DNA of 64,000 nucleotides from Rubripirellula lacrimiformis. GTDB lineage: Bacteria; Planctomycetota; Planctomycetia; Pirellulales; Pirellulaceae. Of this stretch, positions 24,878-33,248 are shown piece by piece. The notes under the pieces are model-generated. The model was given only the letters and a program-made list of their open reading frames with translations. It searched no databases and was not told the DNA's origin. Position 1 is the first letter of the stretch. Every line of letters begins with the position of its first letter. Position numbers and translations under genes: made by a program. The stretch covers positions 6,200,001 to 6,264,000 of the forward strand of contig NZ_CP036525.1 in NCBI RefSeq assembly GCF_007741535.1, written 5' to 3'.

Positions 24878-26659
24878 ATGTTTGTCCGATCGCCCTTGTC
24901 GATTCCGTTGATGTTGTTGGCACTGGCCACCACTTCGGCCGCGTTTGGCGTTGAAATCCGCCAACCCAATGTGATCGTGATTTTGACCGACGATCAGGGA
25001 TGGGGCGATTTAAGCTTAAACGGGAATCCGAACCTATCGACGCCAAATATCGATTCGTTGGCTCGGGACGGTGCCGAGGTGAAGAACTTCTATGTGTGTT
25101 CGGTCTGTTCACCGACGCGAGCCGAGTTCTTGACCGGACGTTATCACAGCCGGTCGGGCGTCTACAGCACGTCCACCGGCGGCGAACGCTTCAACGCCGA
25201 CGAGCAAACGATTGCCGATGTGTTCAAGTCTGCCGGTTACACGACGGCGGCGTACGGAAAGTGGCATTCCGGGATGCAGTATCCGTACCACCCCAATGCT
25301 CGTGGTTTCGATGACTACTACGGATTTTGCAGTGGGCACTGGGGCGACTATTTTTCGCCAATGTTGGAACACAATGGCAAGATGGTCAGCGGAAATGGGT
25401 TTCTGGTGGACGATCTGACCGACCGCGCGATCGGCTTTATCGACGAACATCGCTCGAATCCATTTTTCGTTTACCTGCCCTACAACACACCCCACTCGCC
25501 GATGCAGGTTCCCGATGCGGATTGGGACCGGTTCAAGGACAAGTCATTGGTTGCCGATCCGGTCCAGGCGAATGCCGATCGCCAGGACGACAACCACACT
25601 CGCGCCGCTTTAGCGATGTGCGAAAACATCGACCACAACGTCGGCCGTTTGTTGTCGCATTTGGATTCCACGGGTTTGGCCCAGGACACGATCGTCGTTT
25701 ACTTCAGCGACAACGGTCCCAATGGGTATCGTTTCAACGGGGGGATGCGAGGTCGCAAGGGATCGACGAACGAGGGCGGATTGCGATCGCCGCTGGTGAT
25801 CCGCTATCCGCGGAGGATCGATCCTGGCACCAAAGTCGATTTGATTTCTTCGGCAACCGATCTGTTACCAACCCTGGCTCAGTTAGCGTCGGTGCGTTAC
25901 GAACCGACGAAACCTTTGGATGGCATTTCGATGGCGGCAGCGCTGCAGGGGAATCCGATCAAGCAGATGGGGCGAACGATTTTCAGCACCTGGAATGGTC
26001 GCGCCAGCCTGCGGTCAGACCAGTTCCGCTATCACGAATCGGGACAGCTGTTCGACATCACCAGCGACCGTGGGGAATCGCAAGACATCAGCAAAACTCA
26101 CCCCAAGATCGCTGCGTCGATGGATCGAACGCTGCGTCGATATTTGACCGAATTGAAACCTCGAAAATCGCAGCAAAAAGAGACGCGGCCGATCACGTTG
26201 GGGCATCCCGACGCAAATTACAACCAGATGCCAGCCCGGGATGCCGAACCACGGGGCGGGATCCAGCGCAGCAATCGGTACCCCAACTGTACGTTCATGA
26301 AAAATTGGATCGACACCGATGGCGAAATCGTTTGGGACGTCGACGTCTTGGGATCGGGACTCCATGAAGTCAGCATGTTTTACGCATGTGCCGACGGGAA
26401 TGAAGGTTCCGACATCGAACTTTCGCTAGGCGACCAACGGATCCGGGCCACCATTGCCCAGCCGCACGACGTACCGCTGCGGGGAATGGAAAACGATCGC
26501 GACCCCAGAACCGAGGGCTACATCAAAGATTGGAAAGAAATCACGCTGGGAACGATGCAACTGACCCCTGGTCGAGGGGAACTGAAACTTCGGGCGACCC
26601 GTGTTCCGGGCACCGAGGTCGCCGAAATGCGGCTGTTGATGTTTCGGCGTCTGGAATAG
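24878..26659 (+). CDS. Secreted Cys-type arylsulfatase with C-terminal accessory domain
   Basis: A 593-residue exported sulfatase. After a signal peptide (FVRSPLSIPLMLLALATTSA) come the metal-binding LTDDQGWGDLSLNG, the formylglycine motif CSPTRAEFLTGRYH (Cys77), TTAAYGKWHSG and YFSDNGPNGYRFNGG. Residues from about 445 to the end form an extra beta-rich domain (NCTFMKNWIDTDGEIVWDVD, GRGELKLRATRVPG) of the kind that follows arylsulfatase A-like cores in planctomycetes, perhaps for carbohydrate binding. It is transcribed away from the iduronate-type sulfatase gene. Confidence 0.9.
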   Translation: MFVRSPLSIPLMLLALATTSAAFGVEIRQPNVIVILTDDQGWGDLSLNGNPNLSTPNIDSLARDGAEVKNFYVCSVCSPTRAEFLTGRYHSRSGVYSTSTGGERFNADEQTIADVFKSAGYTTAAYGKWHSGMQYPYHPNARGFDDYYGFCSGHWGDYFSPMLEHNGKMVSGNGFLVDDLTDRAIGFIDEHRSNPFFVYLPYNTPHSPMQVPDADWDRFKDKSLVADPVQANADRQDDNHTRAALAMCENIDHNVGRLLSHLDSTGLAQDTIVVYFSDNGPNGYRFNGGMRGRKGSTNEGGLRSPLVIRYPRRIDPGTKVDLISSATDLLPTLAQLASVRYEPTKPLDGISMAAALQGNPIKQMGRTIFSTWNGRASLRSDQFRYHESGQLFDITSDRGESQDISKTHPKIAASMDRTLRRYLTELKPRKSQQKETRPITLGHPDANYNQMPARDAEPRGGIQRSNRYPNCTFMKNWIDTDGEIVWDVDVLGSGLHEVSMFYACADGNEGSDIELSLGDQRIRATIAQPHDVPLRGMENDRDPRTEGYIKDWKEITLGTMQLTPGRGELKLRATRVPGTEVAEMRLLMFRRLE

Positions 26660-26660
26660 T

Positions 26661-26684
26661 CCGGCGCGAAGCTTTGCCGGTTTT
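26661..26684 (+). terminator. Weak terminator-like hairpin after the arylsulfatase gene
   Basis: CCGGC pairs with GCCGG across a 10-base loop and is followed by TTTT. The stem is only 5 bp. Confidence 0.3.
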
Positions 26685-26827
26685 GCGGGATAGCACCGTC
26701 GTCGGTCTGCAACGATTGGCACAGTGGTGCCGAATTGACTGGGCTTGTCGATCCAGTTGTGACGATGGTGCATGGGGTGTGGCTGTCGCCTGCTGCACTT
26801 TTGTTTTCCGCGTCTAGTAGGTTGCCC

Positions 26828-27709
26828 GTGGCTGTTTCGCTGAAGATTTTTCGTGAGGAAGCTGGTACCGCAACAAGCCTAAGAGTGGGCAGCCGGCTGG
26901 ATAAATATCGGATTCTGCGACGACTCGGCGAAGGTGGCTTTGCAACCGTGTACTCGGCCCAGGATTTGGTCGAAGATCGAAAAGTTGCGCTCAAGATTCC
27001 CGACAGCCGCTATGTGACCAACACACAATCGTTGGACGACATGCAGCGAGAGGTTCGCATCATGGCGCGGATGGAACATCCATCGGTGCTGCCGCTGAAG
27101 GATGCTCGGTTCATCAACGGTCATTTCGTGATCGTGTTTCCGCTGGGCGAAGAAACGCTGGCCGATCGGTTGACGCGGCGATTGTCACGAGCCGCTGCGA
27201 TGGACTACGCGGTCCAGATGATCAGCGCGGTGGCGTACGCGCACGAACAATCGGTGCTGCACCGCGACATCAAACCAGACAACTTCATTCTGTTCCCCGA
27301 CCAGGTCATTCGGTTGACCGATTTCGGTCTGGCGCGGATCGAAAAAGGCGACCACGAAATTTCGGGGTCGGGGACGCTGGGGTACTGCGCCCCGGAACAA
27401 GCGATGGGCAAACCGACCTACCGCAGTGACGTCTTTTCGCTGGGCTTGGTGATCTATCGATTGTTTTCCGGCGACGTGCCCGAGTACCCATTCGACAAGT
27501 TGCCCAGTTTCAACAAGCTGCGGCGTGGATTGTCGAAAGACTTTGTGGACCTGATTCGCAAGGCAATCGAGCCCACCCCGAGCAAGCGTTTTCGTGACGC
27601 CGTTGCGATGCACAACGCGATGACCAAGATTCGTTATCCGTTGACCGACCGATCTGTGTCGCTGCGTGGCGCGGCCGTGACCGACGCCTATACCCGCCGC
27701 ATCGCCTAG
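26828..27709 (+). CDS. Serine/threonine protein kinase, soluble
   Basis: A 293-residue Hanks-type kinase with almost no sequence outside the catalytic domain. Motifs: glycine-rich loop LGEGGFATVYSA, ATP-anchoring Lys56 in KVALKI, catalytic loop HRDIKPDN (His145-Asp147), DFG at 165-167, and GTLGYCAPEQ in place of APE. No transmembrane helix or sensor domain is visible, unlike many planctomycete kinases. The GTG start is preferred: TAGG lies six bases upstream, whereas an earlier TTG would add ~31 unrelated residues. Its stop codon interlocks with that of the convergent gene in a shared CTAG. Confidence 0.88.
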   Translation: MAVSLKIFREEAGTATSLRVGSRLDKYRILRRLGEGGFATVYSAQDLVEDRKVALKIPDSRYVTNTQSLDDMQREVRIMARMEHPSVLPLKDARFINGHFVIVFPLGEETLADRLTRRLSRAAAMDYAVQMISAVAYAHEQSVLHRDIKPDNFILFPDQVIRLTDFGLARIEKGDHEISGSGTLGYCAPEQAMGKPTYRSDVFSLGLVIYRLFSGDVPEYPFDKLPSFNKLRRGLSKDFVDLIRKAIEPTPSKRFRDAVAMHNAMTKIRYPLTDRSVSLRGAAVTDAYTRRIA

Positions 27710-29115
27710 TTTCGCACGTCGATTTTGCCGGCCGATCGAATCACCGGAGCGATGCCCACGCCACCCATGGCATTGTTGATGACCGACAAATGGGGCACCG
27801 CGTCGATGTCCGCTTGAATCTGTTTCACGCGGGGACCATGCCCGATGTGGTACTGAGGCATCGCCTCGTTCCAGCGGACAACGCGCGACATGACCGGTTC
27901 GCCAGTGAGCCCGATCAGTTCGGCCAGTTCTTGGCGGACCATTTGGATCAGCGTTTCGTCGTCGTTGCGAAGCAGTTCGGGCTGCAGTGCGCCCCCCACG
28001 AAGCAGCGGATCAGGACGTGACCTTCGGGGGCTCGGCCGGCAAACTTGTGGCTGGCAAAGCTGCCCGCCAAAATGCGGCGGTTCTCGGTCGCAGGGACGA
28101 CGAAACCAAACGTATTGATGTCGCGTTGGATGTCTGATTTGCGCAGCCCCAGCACGACGATCGCCGTGGACGTGGATTCGATTTTCGAAAGCCCGTCGGC
28201 TGCCTGCGGTGCGATGTCAGCCAAAATCTTTGCGGCCGGACGTGGGTTGGTGGCGACCACGACGTGATCGAAGGCCATCGTTTCGCCTGCGGCCGTGGTC
28301 ACGTCCCAGTGGTCTTGTTGTCGCGAAAGATTGGCGACGGGGCAGTTGATCCGGATGGATTCTGGCGGGAGCGAGTTGGCTAGAGATTCGATCAACTGGA
28401 TCATGCCGCCCGGGAAGGATCGGAACTGGCCATAGCGGGCGCCTGTGCTGCCCCGTTCGACGTTGTCTTCGCCCGATCGGCGGCGGGCAGCGGTGGCGCG
28501 GGCCAGCGAGCCGAATTTGCGTTCCATTTCGGCAATCGGCGCCATCGTCGCCCGCATGCTTAGTTTGGTGATGTCCGCGGTGTAGATGCCGGCCGACAAA
28601 GGGGCGACAATGCGATCCAGGACTTCGTCGCCCATCCGTCGCCGCACGAACTGTTCGACGGATTCGTCGTATTCGTCGTCTTCGATTTCCGGCGGCGCGA
28701 CAACAAATCGTTCGATCAGGTAACGCAGTTTTCCCTTTGGCGATAGCAGACCGGTGGTCAACATCGGCCACAGTTTGGTTCCTCGCATCAGCACAAAGCC
28801 GTCGGGGATCGACACCAAGCGGCCGCCACGGACGATTCGCGCACCGCGACCGAGCGTCAACGGTTCGATCAATTTGTCCGCCACCCCTAACCGCTCGCAC
28901 AGGCGCAGCGCATCGGGCGGCTTGGTGGCAAACATGTCCGCGCCGTGATCGACCAAAAATCCGTCGATCATTTCGGTATGGATGACACCGCCGGTTCGCG
29001 GCGATGCTTCGAAAACCGTCAGTTCGATGGAATCAGCAGCATCCAGATGCAGTTGGGCGGCGGTCGCCAATCCAGACAATCCGCCACCGATGATTCCGAC
29101 TCGTCGTTTTTGCAT
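27706..29115 (-). CDS. hemY: Protoporphyrinogen oxidase (oxygen-dependent, HemY/HemG type)
   Basis: A 469-residue FAD enzyme of the amine-oxidase superfamily, catalysing the oxidation of protoporphyrinogen IX in haem synthesis. The dinucleotide-binding motif RRVGIIGGGLSGLATAAQL is at the very N-terminus, followed by VFEASPRTGGVIHTE, DHGADMFATKP and LSAGIYTADITKLSMRATM, which is typical of protoporphyrinogen oxidases. The end has FAD-contacting NNAMGGVGIAPVIRSA. The related coproporphyrinogen oxidase (CgoX) cannot be excluded. The SHD1 gene lies immediately upstream on the same strand (6 bp gap). Confidence 0.88.
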   Translation of the reverse strand: MQKRRVGIIGGGLSGLATAAQLHLDAADSIELTVFEASPRTGGVIHTEMIDGFLVDHGADMFATKPPDALRLCERLGVADKLIEPLTLGRGARIVRGGRLVSIPDGFVLMRGTKLWPMLTTGLLSPKGKLRYLIERFVVAPPEIEDDEYDESVEQFVRRRMGDEVLDRIVAPLSAGIYTADITKLSMRATMAPIAEMERKFGSLARATAARRRSGEDNVERGSTGARYGQFRSFPGGMIQLIESLANSLPPESIRINCPVANLSRQQDHWDVTTAAGETMAFDHVVVATNPRPAAKILADIAPQAADGLSKIESTSTAIVVLGLRKSDIQRDINTFGFVVPATENRRILAGSFASHKFAGRAPEGHVLIRCFVGGALQPELLRNDDETLIQMVRQELAELIGLTGEPVMSRVVRWNEAMPQYHIGHGPRVKQIQADIDAVPHLSVINNAMGGVGIAPVIRSAGKIDVRN

Positions 29116-29121
29116 ATCGTA

Positions 29122-30441
29122 TTATTGAGACTGCATGCCTCGTTCCATTTCGGCTTCGTAGTCGTCCATCCCGCTGTATCCGTCCATGCCATCGTAGCCG
29201 TCCATGCCATCGTAACCACCCATCGGATCGTAGCCTCCCTGCGCCCCCCGGCCCAGGCTAAATCGTTGGCCCAGGAATCCGAGGACCGCGACAGCAGCGG
29301 TTTCCATCTGCTCGGGCGCCGAGAAGATGGATTCCATCGCCCCGTGATACTGGTCCGGCGTTTCCGCGGACGCCATGGGTCCGGCAAATGCCGCGATCGA
29401 AGTCAGCGGATCCAGTTTGGTCAACAGCGACCCGCTGGGACTTTCTTCGACGGTTTGTTTCATCGATTCGACGGATTTGGCCCACCCGTCGGCCATTGAT
29501 TTGGGGACCCAGAAACCTTCCACCTGTTGGTAGATGACGCGTTTCTTTTTGCCGTCTTGGTCGATGGTGACCGTGGCCACACCGTCCTTTTCGCGGTCCA
29601 AGGTTACCGAACGCCCCCCCGCACCGCCGGCTCGGTCAAACAGAGCTTTGACGTACGGGGCGGTGGCGGTGTCGAAACTGGTCAGCCATTGACCGAAGGG
29701 TTGAGTGCGAAGTTTTTCGAGGCTGGTGATTTCCGGATCCAATCCGATTCGCAGTGCACCACAGAGTGTCAAAATCTCGCTTTCGACCATTTCGATCTGG
29801 TCGTCCGGCAACGAGAGGACCCGCGGGCTGGACAAAAACCATCGCTGGCGAGTGACCACGACGTCGCCCAATTGTTGCAGCCCACCGATTTTGGCCTGCC
29901 AACTGGACTCGTCCATTTTCGCAGCCGCAATCTTCACGATCGCATCGATGTCGGATCGATAGCTGGGTGGCAACGCATCGTACATCGCTTTGACATGTCC
30001 GCTGCGAACCGATTGATCGATCTGGTTCAGGAACTCGGCCACACTGGCGCCAGCGGCCGGTGGTTGATAGGCCGGTGCGGGTGCGGGCGTTGGGATCGGG
30101 GTCGGCGCGGGAGCGGCCGCTTCGACGGCTTGACCCTGCAATTCTTTGACTCGCTGTGCGCGGGCCGTGGCGAGTTCTCGCTGCAGTTGTTGTGCTTGGA
30201 TGCGGCTTTCGCTGCGCAGTGCGTTGACGTTCACGCTGACCCGTTTGCCGTTTTGCAACTGCAAGACGACGTTGTCGCCCCACATGCCTACCATCCGTGC
30301 TTCGATCGTGCGGGTTCCACGTAAATCCGTCCACGACTCGGCATGCGAAACTTGGCCGAACATCAGCACAGCCAGCGTGGCCGATGCAACAACGAATGCA
30401 GCGGGCACGACGGATCGAGAAAGCGGAAAATTAGGTCGCAT
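29122..30441 (-). CDS. Exported SHD1-domain protein with Gly/Tyr/Asp/Met repeats
   Basis: A 439-residue protein with an N-terminal export helix (VVPAAFVVASATLAVLMFG) followed by an SLA1-homology-1 (SHD1) domain: ESWTDLRGTRTIEARMVGMW then NVVLQLQNGKRVSVNVNAL. SHD1 is very common in planctomycete secreted proteins. Next come an Arg/Gln-rich helical segment, a Pro/Ala linker (TPIPTPAPAPAY), a ~230-residue domain without recognised family, and a C-terminal tail of GYDGMDGYDGMDGYSGMD repeats. Function unknown, probably periplasmic or surface. The ATG giving MRPNFPLSRS was chosen because it directly precedes the signal sequence. It may be co-transcribed with hemY. Confidence 0.78.
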   Translation of the reverse strand: MRPNFPLSRSVVPAAFVVASATLAVLMFGQVSHAESWTDLRGTRTIEARMVGMWGDNVVLQLQNGKRVSVNVNALRSESRIQAQQLQRELATARAQRVKELQGQAVEAAAPAPTPIPTPAPAPAYQPPAAGASVAEFLNQIDQSVRSGHVKAMYDALPPSYRSDIDAIVKIAAAKMDESSWQAKIGGLQQLGDVVVTRQRWFLSSPRVLSLPDDQIEMVESEILTLCGALRIGLDPEITSLEKLRTQPFGQWLTSFDTATAPYVKALFDRAGGAGGRSVTLDREKDGVATVTIDQDGKKKRVIYQQVEGFWVPKSMADGWAKSVESMKQTVEESPSGSLLTKLDPLTSIAAFAGPMASAETPDQYHGAMESIFSAPEQMETAAVAVLGFLGQRFSLGRGAQGGYDPMGGYDGMDGYDGMDGYSGMDDYEAEMERGMQSQ

Positions 30442-30712
30442 TGGATTTTGGGGGTCGGGTGGATTGGGGGAGGCAAAGGGGATGGTCCTGACCGGCCAGT
30501 GGCAGCCATCGCCGTAAAAACCGTTTGGCGGCACCATGGGTTCCCTTGGAAAGCATTATATTGGGAATTCGTCGGCAGTGCGGCCCCTAAATGTCTTCCG
30601 AAGTGGAGTGATCGTTGTGAAATCAGATTCACCGGGGACCGCGGCCTTGAAAACGGGTTGCCGGCAGCGAACAACCCCATCGCAGACCCCTGGAACTCGG
30701 CCAGTCCCCACC

Positions 30713-30730
30713 GAGGAGGGAACGAAATTG
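30713..30730 (+). promoter_or_regulatory. Strong ribosome-binding site deciding a TTG start
   Basis: GAGGAGGG lies seven bases before TTG in the frame of the reductase gene. It is one of the clearest Shine-Dalgarno sites in the window and argues for the TTG start over earlier GTG codons. Confidence 0.6.
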
Positions 30731-31696
30731 AGCGACGCGATCGATTCACCGGACATAGATGCCGAGGCAGCCGAGCAGCTGCGGACGCGGCACTACAATG
30801 CCACCGTCATCGAGCGGATTGACGTCCACAGCGATCTGGCCCGGTTCCGAATCCGTCCGGACGAGCCATTTCAGCCGTTCCAGGCTGGTCAGTATGTGGC
30901 GATCGGAATGGGCAACTGGGAACCCCGTTTGCCCGGGACTCAGACCGAAATTGTCCCTGCGGAAAAAATGCGAAAATTGGGACGACGGGCGTATTCCATT
31001 TCTTGCCCGATGTTGGATCCCGATGGCCAACTGGCCCCGGTCGATTCGGTCGACTATCTGGAATTCTATGTGACGCTGGTCCGCCGGGCGGATTCCGAAG
31101 ACAAGAAGCCGCCCGTGCTGACGCCGCGAATGTTCATGCTGCAGCCAGGCGGACGGATCGAAGTTCAGCGAAAGATCGTGGGGCATTACGTGCTGGGCGA
31201 CATTGACCCAGACGACACCGTGCTGATGCTGGGGACCGGAACCGGCGAAGCGCCACACAATGCGATGGCCGCGCACCTGTTGTCCAACGGTCACCGCGGG
31301 AAAATCGTCAACGTGACGACCGTTCGCAATCGATCGGACCTCGGATACGCTCGCGAGCACGCCGTTTTGCAGCAGCAGTATTCCCAATACCGCTACCTCG
31401 CCTTCACCACTCGCGAGCCTGAAAACCTGGACCCGTCGCATCCGGCGTACGTTGGCAAGCAGTATTTGCAGCCGCTATACACGTCGGGGCGGTTGGCCGA
31501 ACTTGCTGGCGATCTGCTGACGCCCGACAAGACGCATGTTTTCCTGTGTGGCAACCCGGCGATGATTGGATATGTGCCGCCTGGCGCGGATCCGCCGACA
31601 ACACCGGGGATGCTGCAAATCCTGACCGCCGCTGGCTTTTCGGATGATCATGACTGCGTCGGCGCAGGAACGATTCGTTTCGAAAAGTACTGGTAG
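30728..31696 (+). CDS. Ferredoxin-NADP reductase-like flavoprotein
   Basis: A ~322-residue two-domain oxidoreductase. The FAD half shows FQAGQYVAIGMGNWEP and the diagnostic RRAYSISCP. The NADP half has VLMLGTGTGEAPHNAMAAHL, then TTVRNRSDLGYAREH and LCGNPAMIGY, and ends with a terminal aromatic (IRFEKYW) like the FNR stacking residue. It should transfer electrons between NADP(H) and ferredoxin or flavodoxin in the cytoplasm. A TTG start with a strong ribosome-binding site is preferred. A longer N-terminus from a GTG 114 bp upstream is possible but would be unstructured. Confidence 0.85.
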   Translation: MSDAIDSPDIDAEAAEQLRTRHYNATVIERIDVHSDLARFRIRPDEPFQPFQAGQYVAIGMGNWEPRLPGTQTEIVPAEKMRKLGRRAYSISCPMLDPDGQLAPVDSVDYLEFYVTLVRRADSEDKKPPVLTPRMFMLQPGGRIEVQRKIVGHYVLGDIDPDDTVLMLGTGTGEAPHNAMAAHLLSNGHRGKIVNVTTVRNRSDLGYAREHAVLQQQYSQYRYLAFTTREPENLDPSHPAYVGKQYLQPLYTSGRLAELAGDLLTPDKTHVFLCGNPAMIGYVPPGADPPTTPGMLQILTAAGFSDDHDCVGAGTIRFEKYW

Positions 31697-31836
31697 GCGG
31701 CTGCGAAGTTCCTTCCGCTGGTTTGTTCCGCTGGTTAGAACATCACGCGTCCTTTGCGTTTCCCTGTTTGCCACTTCCAAAACGCACGAAAATCGACTTC
31801 TTTTCATCTCGAACGACTTCAAGATAAGACCCAATC

Positions 31837-33117
31837 ATGGACCTTTCAAAAACGATCGCTTTGATTCTCGGTGGTGGTCGCGGAACTCGCCTGTTTCCGT
31901 TGACCAAGATCCGCGCCAAACCGGCTGTGCCTTTGGCCGCGAAGTACCGTTTGATCGACATTCCGATCAGCAATTGCATCAACAGCGGTCTGAATCGCGC
32001 CTACGTCTTGACCCAGTTTTTGTCGGAAAGTCTGCACCGCCACCTGCGACAAACCTACACCTTCGATCACTTCAGCGGCGGATTCGTGGAACTGTTGGCC
32101 GCCCAGCAAACCGTCGATGAAGGCACCGATTGGTACCAAGGCACCGCCGACGCGGTCCGCAAGAACCTGGTCCACCTAGAAGAAGACTGGATCGAACATG
32201 TTTTGATCCTGTCGGGTGACCAACTGTATCGAATGGACTTCCGCGAAATGATGAAGACGCACATCGAATCCGGTGCTGCGGCCACGATCGCGGGGATCCC
32301 TGTGTCGCGTAAAGACGCGTCATCGCTGGGCATTATGCAGGTTGACGATAGCGGCCGTGTGCAGGGATTTGTCGAAAAACCAAAGACCGAAGAAGAACTG
32401 GCCAAGGTTCGCATGGATCCGGCCTGGATCGATGAACGCGGCATCCCCAGCCACGGACGCGATTGTTTAGCCAGCATGGGCCTGTACATCTTCAACAAGG
32501 ATGTCATGGTCGACCTGCTGCGAAGCACCGACCACGAAGACTTTGGCAAAGAAGTGTTCCCGGCGGCCATCAAGTCGCACAAAGTCCAAGTCCACCTGTT
32601 CGACGGATATTGGGAAGACATCGGAACGATTCGCGCGTTCTACGAAGCCAACCTTTCGCTGGCGGGCAAGAACCCACCATTCGATATCCGTAATCGTGAC
32701 GCGCCGATTTTCAGCCGCCCACGTTTCTTGCCACCCACGATCATGGGCGACACCAAGATCCATGGCAGCTTGATCGCCGACGGTTGCCGGATCGGTGACA
32801 ACGTGACGATCGAAAACAGCGTCATCGGGCTGCGGTCGGTGATCGGTGACAACGTGACCGTCAAAGACACCGTGATGATGGGAGCCGACCATATCGAAAA
32901 CGTGGACACGCCCAACAGCGGTATCCCGCTTGGGATCGGTGACGGTTCGACCGTGATCGGTACGATCCTGGACAAGAACTGTCGCGTCGGAAAGAACGTC
33001 ACGATCGTCAACGAAGCGAAGATTGTCGATCAGGGCGAAGATGAACCGCTGCAAGTTCGCGACGGAATCCCAATCGTGATCAAGAACGCAACGATCGAAG
33101 ACGGATTCAAGATGTAG
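31837..33117 (+). CDS. glgC: Glucose-1-phosphate adenylyltransferase
   Basis: A 426-residue enzyme making ADP-glucose from glucose 1-phosphate and ATP, the committed step of bacterial glycogen synthesis. The nucleotidyltransferase domain has [63 protein letters not shown] and GFVEKP. The C-terminal third has hexapeptide-like turns ([20 protein letters not shown]) forming the left-handed beta helix seen in GlgC. The length is typical. It is preceded by 140 bp without genes and followed by REP-like palindromes. Confidence 0.95.
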   Translation: MDLSKTIALILGGGRGTRLFPLTKIRAKPAVPLAAKYRLIDIPISNCINSGLNRAYVLTQFLSESLHRHLRQTYTFDHFSGGFVELLAAQQTVDEGTDWYQGTADAVRKNLVHLEEDWIEHVLILSGDQLYRMDFREMMKTHIESGAAATIAGIPVSRKDASSLGIMQVDDSGRVQGFVEKPKTEEELAKVRMDPAWIDERGIPSHGRDCLASMGLYIFNKDVMVDLLRSTDHEDFGKEVFPAAIKSHKVQVHLFDGYWEDIGTIRAFYEANLSLAGKNPPFDIRNRDAPIFSRPRFLPPTIMGDTKIHGSLIADGCRIGDNVTIENSVIGLRSVIGDNVTVKDTVMMGADHIENVDTPNSGIPLGIGDGSTVIGTILDKNCRVGKNVTIVNEAKIVDQGEDEPLQVRDGIPIVIKNATIEDGFKM

Positions 33118-33121
33118 TCCG

Positions 33122-33225
33122 TTCACGGCCAGGCGATCGCCGAGCGAAGCGACGCGGATCCGGCATCACACACCCAGGCACCACCAACCCATGCCGGAAC
33201 GGCGCTGCGCTTGTTGCGGCCTACG
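33122..33225. repeat. Pair of inverted REP-like palindromes
   Basis: One copy reads (on the minus strand) TGCCGGATCCGCGTCGCTTC and the other (plus strand) TGCCGGAACGGCGCTGCGC then TTGTTGCGGCCTACG. The two face each other, as in BIME arrangements. The sequence style TGCCGGA...GGCCTAC resembles REP elements of other bacteria. They fill the space between glgC and the convergent secA-like gene. Confidence 0.5.
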
Positions 33226-33248
33226 TTGTGGGCCGGATCGACGTCGGA

